A DNA stretch of 12,551 nt from Bacteroidota bacterium (GTDB lineage: Bacteria; CLD3; SB21). Both the position numbers and the translations under genes were made by a program. This document shows, piece after piece, positions 1 through 7,687 of this stretch. Below the pieces are notes generated by a model, which had not been told where the DNA came from, did not search any database, and saw nothing but the letters and a program-made list of their open reading frames with translations. Numbering within the stretch: the first letter of the stretch is position 1; each line of letters starts with the position of its first letter. The DNA is taken from the NCBI GenBank assembly GCA_020438245.1, contig JAGQUY010000068.1:1-12551 (forward strand). Direction: 5' to 3'.

Positions 1-83
1 ATATATTTGTAGGGATATGTAAGAACCGAAATTCAACCTCTTTTATTCCCCACGTCACGGCAAGGAAAATATTTACATGCCAT

Positions 84-112
84 CCCAAACCCGGTCCGAA
101 CCGGTGTTTGGG
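84..112 (-). terminator. Strong hairpin, probable transcription terminator of the minus-strand block
   Basis: A near-perfect inverted repeat: arm CCCAAACCCGGT (84-95), loop CCGA, and arm ACCGGTGTTTGGG (100-112). There are twelve base pairs with one bulged base at 105. It begins about 22 bases past the stop codon of the lipoprotein gene on the minus strand. The run of U after it is poor (AAATATTTT, interrupted and several bases away), so it is not a textbook Rho-independent terminator. Its position after the last minus-strand gene supports a terminator or 3'-end-stabilising stem. Nothing recognisable lies between it and position 1. Confidence 0.5.
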
Positions 113-134
113 AGAAAGCCTTGGACGAGCGGTT

Positions 135-629
135 TCATTGAGTAGCGGTGCCCCATCCTTCAGGAAGTACAGAGAAGCTCCCCATCACACTCAGATCGGT
201 ACCTTCGATCATCACTTCACCCTCGATGCCGGGGTTTTGCAGTCCAGTCACACGCACAAATCCATCGAGGTTGTTATCCAATACAAAAGAGCCAGAACGG
301 GTTCTGATTTCCACCATGCAAGATCGCCCGGTTGAATGCCGACAGCTAAATCGCCCGGGGCCCGGGATTTGATCTCCGGAGTCAAGAACAATGGATAATT
401 TCAAAACCTGACCCATCGAACCGGTCTCCATCGAAGGTGAAGGACTCGAAAGCTCCATCTGAATCTGCCGTCCAGACAGCCAGGTCATTCGGGTATTCGA
501 AAAATGAACCGTCTCGTCAAATCGGTTATAGGACGCCGTGCTTCTTATTCTGAAAGAATTTTCTCCGGCAGGCGGAGTCCGGCAGCCGACGAACAGAAGG
601 AGGAAAAGACAGAACGTGCATTTTGACAT
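135..629 (-). CDS. Small predicted lipoprotein of unknown function
   Basis: The product is 164 residues. It opens with a short basic/hydrophobic signal (SKCTFCLFLLLFVGC) ending in a lipobox-like F-V-G-C, so cleavage and lipidation at Cys16 are expected. It would then be anchored to a membrane on the periplasmic or outer face. The mature part alternates polar and hydrophobic residues rich in Gly, Ser, Val and Ile, suggesting a small beta-sandwich; two further cysteines lie mid-protein. I do not recognise a family. It is 116 bases downstream of the response regulator, on the same strand, and may be read through from that operon or use its own promoter. The ATG is the only in-frame start after an upstream stop. 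A full GGAGGAGG lies at 651-658, 21 bases from the ATG, much farther than normal spacing. The coding call is good; the function is unknown. Confidence 0.75.
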   Translation of the reverse strand: MSKCTFCLFLLLFVGCRTPPAGENSFRIRSTASYNRFDETVHFSNTRMTWLSGRQIQMELSSPSPSMETGSMGQVLKLSIVLDSGDQIPGPGRFSCRHSTGRSCMVEIRTRSGSFVLDNNLDGFVRVTGLQNPGIEGEVMIEGTDLSVMGSFSVLPEGWGTATQ

Positions 630-650
630 GACAGTATACCGTAGTCTGGA

Positions 651-670
651 CCTCCTCCAAGTTACTTATA
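651..670 (-). promoter_or_regulatory. Candidate -10 element and displaced ribosome-binding site upstream of the lipoprotein gene
   Basis: On the minus strand, TATAAG (665-670) matches a sigma-70 -10 box at five of six positions, but no good -35 lies 16-18 bases upstream. Just downstream is GGAGGAGG (651-658), a strong Shine-Dalgarno match. Its distance of 21 bases from the ATG at 629 is unusually long. No ATG, GTG or TTG lies at a better distance. This gap (630-745) otherwise shows nothing recognisable. Confidence 0.3.
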
Positions 671-745
671 CAGCATGGTGCAATGAACTGGATCAACTGA
701 TAAAAATCGAAGTCAAAGCAGCTATTGACTATCGGAAGTGATAGG

Positions 746-1384
746 CTAAATGAGGCCTTTTCGCACCGCTTTCGCAACAGCCTCTGACTGGCTGCTGGCG
801 TGAAGTTTCTTATAAATATTGCCCATATGGAACCGTACTGTTGGAATGCTGATATGAAGATCATCGGCAATAACCTTGTACGGCTTTCCGGCTTCCATCA
901 AGCGCAGCACCTCTTTTTCCCGTTCCGATAAGGATATTTCCTTTTCCGCGGTCGGCGGATCTTGGCGCTTGAAATACTCTACAACTTTTTTCGCAATGCT
1001 CGGACTCATCGGCGCACCGCCATTTACAGCTTCACCGATGGCTTCAAGCAGTCTGGAAGGTGACGTTTTCTTCAGCAAATAACCGGATGCACCGGAGCAC
1101 AACGCGTCAAAAATTTTGGAGTCCTCCTCATAGACCGTCTGCATGATGACCACACAGGATGGACAACTCTTCTTAACCCCTTTTACTCCTTCAATTCCTG
1201 ACATGCCGCCTTTCAAATTGATGTCCATTAGAATAACGTCAGGACGCAGAGAAGCAACTTCCTTGAGTAGCGCCTCGCAACGTTCAAAGGCACCCACACA
1301 TTTGAATTCCTGTTGGGAATCAATGATCAGATGCAGTCCTTGACGGACAATCTTATCATCTTCCACAATGGCAACTCTGATCAT
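746..1384 (-). CDS. NarL/FixJ-family two-component response regulator (REC + LuxR-type HTH)
   Basis: The product is 212 residues, normal length for this family. The N-terminal receiver domain (about 1-120) shows the acidic pocket Glu8-Asp9-Asp10, the phospho-acceptor Asp54 in ILMD, Thr83 in the switch position (MQTVYEED) and the conserved Lys105 (YLLKK). A linker leads to a LuxR/GerE helix-turn-helix (about 150-212): LSEREKEVLRLMEAG, KVIADDLHISIPTVRFHMGNIYKKL. It is a cytoplasmic DNA-binding transcription factor, activated by phosphorylation. It starts 15 bases after the stop of the HisKA_3 kinase, with a good Shine-Dalgarno (GGAAGGA, 6 bases before ATG), so the two are co-transcribed. HisKA_3 kinases normally pair with NarL-type regulators, so the adjacent kinase B is its likely partner. 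Target genes are unknown; the neighbouring receptor and lipoprotein are candidates. Confidence 0.95.
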   Translation of the reverse strand: MIRVAIVEDDKIVRQGLHLIIDSQQEFKCVGAFERCEALLKEVASLRPDVILMDINLKGGMSGIEGVKGVKKSCPSCVVIMQTVYEEDSKIFDALCSGASGYLLKKTSPSRLLEAIGEAVNGGAPMSPSIAKKVVEYFKRQDPPTAEKEISLSEREKEVLRLMEAGKPYKVIADDLHISIPTVRFHMGNIYKKLHASSQSEAVAKAVRKGLI

Positions 1385-1399
1385 ACGGCGTCCTTCCGA

Positions 1400-4246
1400 C
1401 TAGGTTTTGATTCTTAGAGTCAACTTCATGCCCTGCCCCTGCGCCGTCTCCATCTCGATAATCCCGCCGATAGACGTCGCCCGTTCTTCCATATTGTTCA
1501 GACCGTTTCCACGTTTGACGGTTGCAGGATCAAATCCGACTCCGTTATCGGTATAGACAATGTTCAATGTACCTGCTTGTGCTTCCACATCCAGCTTGAT
1601 CGCGTCGCACCGGCTGTATTTGAAGCTGTTATTCAATGCTTCCTTGAAAATCATATAAATCTGCTGCCGATGTTCCATGGGCAATCGTACTTTGTCAAGA
1701 TCTTTCAAATTGGTCATTTCAAAGGTTATGTCCGATTCATTGAGTAAATCCTCGTTGGATTCCTGCAGCCGTATGAGCAAGTCATACAGCGTGTCCTTCT
1801 TTGGATTGATCAGCCAGACAATATCCCGCATTTCCTCGTACAGAGTTTTTGATACGGTGTCGATGGATTGAAGATGCTTCAGCAGATCGTCCTTGCGGTC
1901 GGCCTGCGCAACCGCCACCTGGCTCAGCACATGAACCTGCGTCAGACCTGCCCCGATCGTATCATGAAAATCGGCGGCAATCTTCGACCGCAGGCGCTCC
2001 ACAGCCAAAGCTTGCTGGAATTTTGTAAAGAGGACGTACGCTATCGTTCCGCCGATGGTAAGCGTCATCAACAGCAGAAACCACCAGGTTTCCCAAAACG
2101 GCGGCTTGATGGAGAAGTTGAATTGCAACGGGTCACTCCACTGTCCCCATTCGTTGCTTGCCATGAGTTCAAATACATAGGACCCGTCGTTCAAATTGGA
2201 GTATTGGACGAAATCGCGATCCGTTTCAACCCATGATTTGTCGACACCGGACATGCGATATCGATATAAAACCCTGTCGGGGGCCGAAAAATTGATGCCA
2301 ACGAAATCAAACTTCAGATAATTTTCGTTGTAGTCGAAAAGATGGTTTGGTTGAAGCGATTCAAACCGCACATCGTTTTCAAAAACTCTGAATCTCGTAA
2401 TATGTACACGCGGCACCGTACCGGATGCACTTTCTTTTTCAGGATCAATGCAGGAAACGCCCCCAATAGTCCCAAACCATAATTTCCCCGTGCCGTCTTT
2501 GAAGACGGCCCCTTGACTGCATTCATCACTTGCCAGACCATCCGCTTTTCGGATAACTCTAACACGAACACCAGAAGGATCGAAGGTTAAAACATTTACG
2601 CCCTTATTGGTGGCAAGATAGCATCTGCCCCGACTGTCAAATTCGACGCCATAGACTGTATTGTCAGACAGACCGGAATCCATATTGTAAATGCTGAGTT
2701 TTCCATTCTTGAAAACATGCAGACCGCCCGCATTAGTACCCACGTACAACCCATCGTCCGGGCCCTCTTTGATCGACCACACATGCTCGTCGATCATACC
2801 ATCTTGACGATCCAGGGTGTCCAGTCCGTCGTAGCGGGATACAATAACACCCTGACGAGTGCCGAAGAGAAAGTCCCCGTTTTTCCGTTCACAAATCGCA
2901 TAATAAAAGTCTCTGCGCAAAGAGTTCCCGCGCAGCAAGGCGTTAAATTTTCCTTCGCGTAGTACCGTAACGCCCTGTCGGGTTGCAAAATAGATTGCGC
3001 CGGCACGTGCCCTGAGAATCGAATACACACGATCGTCGCCCAACTCCGCAATATATTGTTTCCAGCTTCCGGATATTCTCTGAAAAGCTCCGTTATTGTG
3101 TGTCCCCACAAATAGGTCTTGTCCATCCGGTGAATACAACGCCCAAACAGAGGATTGCTTTTGCCAACCTGGCAAGGCTTCCACGTGATTACCCACCAGG
3201 CGGTCAATCGTACCCTCATTGGACCCGAACAACATAGCTTCGTCCTTGTCTTGGGTTATTGACAAAATAATATTCGCCGACAGGCCGGTGGTCGTGTTGA
3301 AGGTCCTGATCCGGTCATGATCATAAAAGTGTAGTCCTCCCCAAGTCCCGATGGTTATCTGACCGGAGGGAGACTCCGCCATGGCAGTGACCTGTTCGTT
3401 TGATAATCCCTGTTTGAGTCCGAGATGATCCACCCTGCCGTCTCGGATCATTAGTACGCCGGCATTGATTCCCCCAAAATACCAGTCGCCGCCGGAATCC
3501 TCAAAAAAACAAATCTGACGATATTTTTTCAATTCGTCGTTAAAGAACACCTCTTCAACGTCGCTCCCTTGGAGAATCGCCGCGCCCTGATTTTCGTTGA
3601 GCACCAGAATTCGTCCGTCGGCCAGTCGGCGAATTTGCCTAAGACCCCGTCGCAAAATCGGCTTTTCGGCAAATAGTCGGCGAACAATTCCATTCCTGAG
3701 CTCGAATAGTCCTTCGTCGTAATTGGCGATGAGGATTGTGGAATCGTCTGTTCTAAGAACGGAGGATATCCGATTTCCGGCGCAATAGGTTTCAATACGA
3801 GGCTGACCTTGATCTGACCACGTTACTATGTTCAATCCATTATCTGTTCCAACCAGCCAACGGTTCTGTTCAATCTGGAACGCTCGGACAGTCGGACTCG
3901 ATAATCCCTGTTCTGTCGAGAAATTCGAGAATTGCCCTTGTCGATAGGTATGGAGTCCTCCGGTACTGGTTCCCATATATAGGCTTCCATCAGGACCTTC
4001 CCCTATCGATAGTATTGCTATCGATGTTAAACCCTCCCTCGATCCAAAATTCTTGAAATGCACACCGTCCCATCGGCTCAAACCGCCAAGCGTGCCTATC
4101 CACAGATATCCATCGCGGTCGAATAACATAGATACAACCTGAGATTGAACCAAGCCTTCTTCCACACCGACATGCCTTGGAATTCGGATCTGCGCATGCA
4201 GAACAAGCGCACTGAACAGGAAGAAAAATGTCAACCGTATGATCAT
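1400..4246 (-). CDS. Sensor histidine kinase B: periplasmic propeller repeats, Y_Y_Y domain, HisKA_3 (NarX/LiaS-like) core
   Basis: The product is 948 residues. It has a signal peptide (about 1-19, ending LHAQ), then about fourteen two-component-regulator propeller (Reg_prop) motifs between residues 40 and 600, each of the type DxxGxLWIGTxxGL, which would fit two seven-bladed propellers. A Y_Y_Y domain follows (about 640-713: YRYRMSGVDKSWVE, YSNLNDGSYVFELMASN), then one membrane helix (about 720-741). A linker of only about 20 residues leads to a HisKA_3 dimerisation domain with phospho-acceptor His761 (AADFHDTIGAGLTQ) and the MRDIVWLINPKKDT motif. The HATPase has N-box Asn872/Asn873, G1 box TDNGVGFD (Asp900) and GNGL (913-916). 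It senses a periplasmic signal and phosphorylates a response regulator, most likely the one directly downstream. Its ATG overlaps the stop of kinase A by four bases (ATGA), with GAGGAA as ribosome-binding site, so translation is coupled. The ligand is unknown. Confidence 0.94.
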   Translation of the reverse strand: MIIRLTFFFLFSALVLHAQIRIPRHVGVEEGLVQSQVVSMLFDRDGYLWIGTLGGLSRWDGVHFKNFGSREGLTSIAILSIGEGPDGSLYMGTSTGGLHTYRQGQFSNFSTEQGLSSPTVRAFQIEQNRWLVGTDNGLNIVTWSDQGQPRIETYCAGNRISSVLRTDDSTILIANYDEGLFELRNGIVRRLFAEKPILRRGLRQIRRLADGRILVLNENQGAAILQGSDVEEVFFNDELKKYRQICFFEDSGGDWYFGGINAGVLMIRDGRVDHLGLKQGLSNEQVTAMAESPSGQITIGTWGGLHFYDHDRIRTFNTTTGLSANIILSITQDKDEAMLFGSNEGTIDRLVGNHVEALPGWQKQSSVWALYSPDGQDLFVGTHNNGAFQRISGSWKQYIAELGDDRVYSILRARAGAIYFATRQGVTVLREGKFNALLRGNSLRRDFYYAICERKNGDFLFGTRQGVIVSRYDGLDTLDRQDGMIDEHVWSIKEGPDDGLYVGTNAGGLHVFKNGKLSIYNMDSGLSDNTVYGVEFDSRGRCYLATNKGVNVLTFDPSGVRVRVIRKADGLASDECSQGAVFKDGTGKLWFGTIGGVSCIDPEKESASGTVPRVHITRFRVFENDVRFESLQPNHLFDYNENYLKFDFVGINFSAPDRVLYRYRMSGVDKSWVETDRDFVQYSNLNDGSYVFELMASNEWGQWSDPLQFNFSIKPPFWETWWFLLLMTLTIGGTIAYVLFTKFQQALAVERLRSKIAADFHDTIGAGLTQVHVLSQVAVAQADRKDDLLKHLQSIDTVSKTLYEEMRDIVWLINPKKDTLYDLLIRLQESNEDLLNESDITFEMTNLKDLDKVRLPMEHRQQIYMIFKEALNNSFKYSRCDAIKLDVEAQAGTLNIVYTDNGVGFDPATVKRGNGLNNMEERATSIGGIIEMETAQGQGMKLTLRIKT

Positions 4247-7200
4247 GGTTCCTCATTCGGTAAAATGATTCTAAAGACCGTCCCACGGCCCTCAGCGCTA
4301 TCGAAATTAATCACTCCGCGGTGTTTACGTACAATTCCATAAGCGATGGAGAGTCCCAACCCGGTACCCTCACCGATCTCTTTGGTGGTAAAAAAGGGAT
4401 CAAATATCCTTTGCTGCAGATCCCCCCTTATCCCCGCTCCGGTGTCCTCAACGGAGACACACACTGCGTTGGGCGCACCTCCGGCCCGCACCGTCTGCGC
4501 CTGAAAGTCAAATGTGGTCGTCTCTGTGATGATTCGGAGCGTTCCCGATTTCTTCATCGCATGCACGGCGTTCTGGAGAATATTGAAAAACGCGTGGCTT
4601 AAAAGACCCCGATACACCGTCATGCGGGGCAGTGTTCCGTATTCGCGGACCAACCGAACCTTTTCACCCATTTCGGCCTTCAGATAGTTCAGTGCCGCCT
4701 CTATTTCATCATGCAGGTCCACTTCAATCCGATCGGCTTCGTCGGAAGTGGCAAAGTGGCGAAGATTCTCAACGATCTTCTTGATCCTTGCAGCACCATC
4801 GTGGGAAGACTGCACGAGCCTTCTGAGATCGGTTAGCATAAAATTGAAATCATACTTTTCCTTGAGCTGTGCCAGCAGCAGGGCGCCGTCTTCCTTTTTG
4901 GCGGATTTGAGGGACAACTCCAGTTCATCTACCAATTTGGTCACTCCGGAAATATACTCGTCCAGATGCGACAGGTTACCATAGACAAAAGAAAGCGGAT
5001 TATTGATTTCATGCGCAACACCCGCAACCATGATCCCCAAAGACGACAACTTCTCCGATTGAACCAATCGCAATTGAGTGGTCCGCAACTCCTCCACCGT
5101 CTTTGAAAGTTCAGAAGTTCTTTCCTGAACGAGATGTTCGAGCCGGTTTTTCTGCTTTTGAATCCTCCGAAGTCGCCATCGAACCGAACCTGCAAGCAAG
5201 CTGACCAAAAAGGCTACGGCAAGAAAGCGAAACCATGTGGTCTTCCAAAAAGCAGGCTCTACAACAACCTGCAGGGTAGCTTCCAGAGGGGACCACACCC
5301 CTTGGGCGCTGCGGGCTTTGACGTGGAAAAGATAGGAGCCTCCGTCCAGATTTGAGTATCTTGCCTGCCGAATTCCCTGGGACAATACCCAATTGGGATC
5401 GACCCCGTCCATTCTATATGCATAATGAGTTCCCGCCGGGTTGAAAAACTCCACTGACGAAAATTCAATCGCAATCTGATCCTCGGGATAAGAAATTTTG
5501 ATCGACTGGTTTAAACGATTGAGTATGGGGGCAGCGACGTACCGCTCGGTAGTTTGCCAACCTCGGATGATCACTTGCGCACGATATTCTTCCTCCCGAA
5601 TATGTTCTGGCCTGAAACGATTATACCCGTTGATGCCGCCGAACAGGAAACTTCCCCCCGCATTTGCGGCCGCTCCGGTAAATTCCATGCTTTGCAATCC
5701 ATCGGCAGTCGAATAACAGAATATTTCTTCCGTTCGCGGATCCAGAACGAATAGACCAAAATTGGTTCCGCCCCACAAACGGCCCAGACTGTCCCGAAGC
5801 AATGAGTTTATCAGGTTGCTGGGAAGACCGTCGCGAACTGTCCAACGTTTGAATTTTTGACTGACCGGATCCATTCGGCAAAGCCCCCCTCCATACGTCC
5901 CGGTCCAAACCCCGCCCGCGGAGTCCTCGAGAACAGCATAGACCCTGTTATGCGACAGCGTTGTCGAATCGTTTGCGATATTGATGAATTTCTTCAGTTG
6001 ACCGGTCAGAGGATCCAGTATCATAAGTCCGTCGCCATCCGTTCCGATGATAATATTACCCCTTCTGGATGCACTCACCGCAACAATTCCGGAATTGCCC
6101 ACTTGATGAGCCGTCAAGATCTGTTCAACGCGAGTACCACCTCCCATGAAACGATATAAACCGTCTCCCCACGTGCCGTACCAGAGTGTTCCGGATTTAT
6201 CCTCGGTAATGCTGGATACGGCAGGCTGGTTTCCCAACGTGCGATTGGACGGATCGACGAACAACGTCTGAAACGCCGGCGAAGACGAAGATGAACCCAC
6301 GTTTGTCGACAACAGAGGACTCAGATAACTGCTGATCCAAAGGCGGTTCTTGCTGTCCAACAACAATGACCAGACAAATGACGAAAGAAAAGGCGAATGA
6401 ATCCGATCAAACGATCCATCCGAAGAGGATTTCAACAATCCGTTTTGCCGGGTTCCTATCCAAAATTGACCGTTGCCGTCTGCAGTTATGCTCCAAACGT
6501 AATTGACTGAAGAGCCCTCGCCTTCGGCATGAATGCGATAGTGCGGAAATCGGTTTGCGCCTCGGGTAGGGTTATATTTGTTCACGCCGCCCAAGCTCGT
6601 ACCGAGCCATATCGTTCCTTCGCGGTCTTCAAAGAGAGTCCGAATTTCGTTACTGCTGATACTTCGGGCGTTGTTTTCTTCAACAACAAATTGTCGGGTA
6701 TCGACCAGCCCGGTTTTATCGAGGGTCAGTCTTACAAGTCCCTTCGAATTGGTTCCCACCCAAAGATGCCCACCGCGATCTTCCATCAGAGTCCAAATAC
6801 GGCTTCCTTTTAGGACAGGCACATTTTCAACAGGTACGGCTTTCGGATTCTCTGACATGGTTTCCATCCGGAACAAGCCATTCGATGAAGTGCCAATCCA
6901 GAGTCGACGATTTCTATCTTCAAGCAGCGAGAGAACGGATACATTGCGCCATCTGTCCGGACTGGAAAGTGTGCCGTCGCCGCTCATCCGGAGAAGCCCT
7001 CCCGGTGTGCCAACCCATAGCGCCCCCTCATGATCCATCTCAAGGGCAACCACTTGTTGGGTCATCCACGGTTTGCCTTCAACGGCAAGTGGAACACTTG
7101 TCAGCCTTTGTGTTTTCAGATCCATTTTCTCCAGCCCCACATTGGTTGCAATCCACAAGGTGGAGTCCCGTCCTTTGAGCATTCTCATCGGACGGCGGTG

Positions 7201-7593
7201 AACCAGGGCTGCCGAGTCCCTCGTTTCAGGGAGAAACAGCTGCATCTTTGGACCTGCCTCCGCAAACTCAATCCGGTGCAAACCTCCGCCATCCGTTCCA
7301 ACCCATAGTGTCTTGTTGTTTTCCCAAACCATGCAAAAGACATAGTCATCGGTGAGGATTGGTTGAAGATCGGTACTTCGAAAGACCGTGAAATGATTTC
7401 CGTCAAATCGATTGAGACCATCCGCCGTTGCAAACCACATGAATCCATCGCTGTCCTGGGTAATTTCAAAGACCTGACTTTGGGAAAGGCCATTTTCAAC
7501 CGAGTACCGATCGAACTTGACCGGAACCTGCCCAAAGACGGATACCAGACTGGTAAGCACTGAAGCGATTGTCAGACGGATAAGCAGGGACAT
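4243..7593 (-). CDS. Sensor histidine kinase A: periplasmic propeller repeats, Y_Y_Y domain, HisKA/HATPase (NtrB-like) core
   Basis: The product is 1116 residues. A signal peptide (about 1-21, ending SVFGQ) is followed by about fourteen Reg_prop blades between residues 40 and 660, for example DREGTIWLGTSLGGV and DSAGGVWTGTYGGGL. A Y_Y_Y domain follows (about 705-780: YAYRMDGVDPNWV, YSNLDGGSYLFHVKA), then a membrane helix (about 787-804) and a basic coiled coil (about 808-848). The DHp domain has His861 in AGVAHEINNPLSF and a long helical insert. The HATPase shows N-box Asn1004/Asn1008, VEDTGAGI (Asp1050), FDPFFTTK and GTGLGLS (1076-1082). No receiver or HTH domain follows, so unlike hybrid HTCS sensors it must act on a separate regulator. 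It is first in the operon with kinase B and the response regulator. There is no clear Shine-Dalgarno before its ATG; a candidate promoter lies 34-62 bases upstream. The HEINNPL core resembles NtrB-type kinases, so its partner may be encoded elsewhere. Confidence 0.94.
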   Translation of the reverse strand: MSLLIRLTIASVLTSLVSVFGQVPVKFDRYSVENGLSQSQVFEITQDSDGFMWFATADGLNRFDGNHFTVFRSTDLQPILTDDYVFCMVWENNKTLWVGTDGGGLHRIEFAEAGPKMQLFLPETRDSAALVHRRPMRMLKGRDSTLWIATNVGLEKMDLKTQRLTSVPLAVEGKPWMTQQVVALEMDHEGALWVGTPGGLLRMSGDGTLSSPDRWRNVSVLSLLEDRNRRLWIGTSSNGLFRMETMSENPKAVPVENVPVLKGSRIWTLMEDRGGHLWVGTNSKGLVRLTLDKTGLVDTRQFVVEENNARSISSNEIRTLFEDREGTIWLGTSLGGVNKYNPTRGANRFPHYRIHAEGEGSSVNYVWSITADGNGQFWIGTRQNGLLKSSSDGSFDRIHSPFLSSFVWSLLLDSKNRLWISSYLSPLLSTNVGSSSSSPAFQTLFVDPSNRTLGNQPAVSSITEDKSGTLWYGTWGDGLYRFMGGGTRVEQILTAHQVGNSGIVAVSASRRGNIIIGTDGDGLMILDPLTGQLKKFINIANDSTTLSHNRVYAVLEDSAGGVWTGTYGGGLCRMDPVSQKFKRWTVRDGLPSNLINSLLRDSLGRLWGGTNFGLFVLDPRTEEIFCYSTADGLQSMEFTGAAANAGGSFLFGGINGYNRFRPEHIREEEYRAQVIIRGWQTTERYVAAPILNRLNQSIKISYPEDQIAIEFSSVEFFNPAGTHYAYRMDGVDPNWVLSQGIRQARYSNLDGGSYLFHVKARSAQGVWSPLEATLQVVVEPAFWKTTWFRFLAVAFLVSLLAGSVRWRLRRIQKQKNRLEHLVQERTSELSKTVEELRTTQLRLVQSEKLSSLGIMVAGVAHEINNPLSFVYGNLSHLDEYISGVTKLVDELELSLKSAKKEDGALLLAQLKEKYDFNFMLTDLRRLVQSSHDGAARIKKIVENLRHFATSDEADRIEVDLHDEIEAALNYLKAEMGEKVRLVREYGTLPRMTVYRGLLSHAFFNILQNAVHAMKKSGTLRIITETTTFDFQAQTVRAGGAPNAVCVSVEDTGAGIRGDLQQRIFDPFFTTKEIGEGTGLGLSIAYGIVRKHRGVINFDSAEGRGTVFRIILPNEEP

Positions 7594-7626
7594 GTTGATT
7601 GGGATCAGGTGGAAATTGCTGTCGGT

Positions 7627-7655
7627 AATATCTGAAAACCGTCATCCATTGGCAA
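7627..7655 (-). promoter_or_regulatory. Candidate sigma-70-type promoter for the sensor-kinase operon
   Basis: In the 94-base gap between the receptor stop and the kinase A start, the minus strand reads TTGCCA (7650-7655), then 17 bases, then GATATT (7627-7632). These match TTGACA at five and TATAAT at four of six positions, with ideal spacing. Transcription would begin near 7620, leaving a leader of about 27 bases. The prediction rests only on sequence, and the group's promoter consensus may differ. Confidence 0.4.
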
Positions 7656-7660
7656 GACGG
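7639..7660. promoter_or_regulatory. Interrupted dyad overlapping the candidate -35, possible operator
   Basis: CCGTC and GACGG form a five-base inverted repeat separated by twelve bases, with a further small dyad (CCATTGG) in the middle. It covers the -35 of the candidate kinase-operon promoter, where a dimeric regulator such as the operon's own NarL-type protein could bind. Five-base arms arise by chance fairly often, so this is weak. Confidence 0.2.
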
Positions 7661-7687
7661 AAGGGATCAAAGGGCGATTCGATATTA

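Noticed and set aside
2..9. TATATTTG on the plus strand, matching the Bacteroidota -7 pattern TAnnTTTG
   Set aside because: No plus-strand gene follows it within the window and no matching -33 element can be seen, since the window begins here.
729..744. Small hairpin CTATC/GATAG just after the response regulator stop
   Set aside because: It has only five base pairs, low GC and no U-run, too weak to call a terminator. The lipoprotein gene may still be read through.
4005..4025. Perfect inverted repeat ATCGATAG-TATTG-CTATCGAT
   Set aside because: It lies inside the kinase B coding sequence in a normal Reg_prop region (encoding a Ser-Ile-Ala-Ile-Leu-Ser-Ile stretch). No second copy was seen, so chance from repeated Ile/Ser/Asp codons is the simplest explanation.
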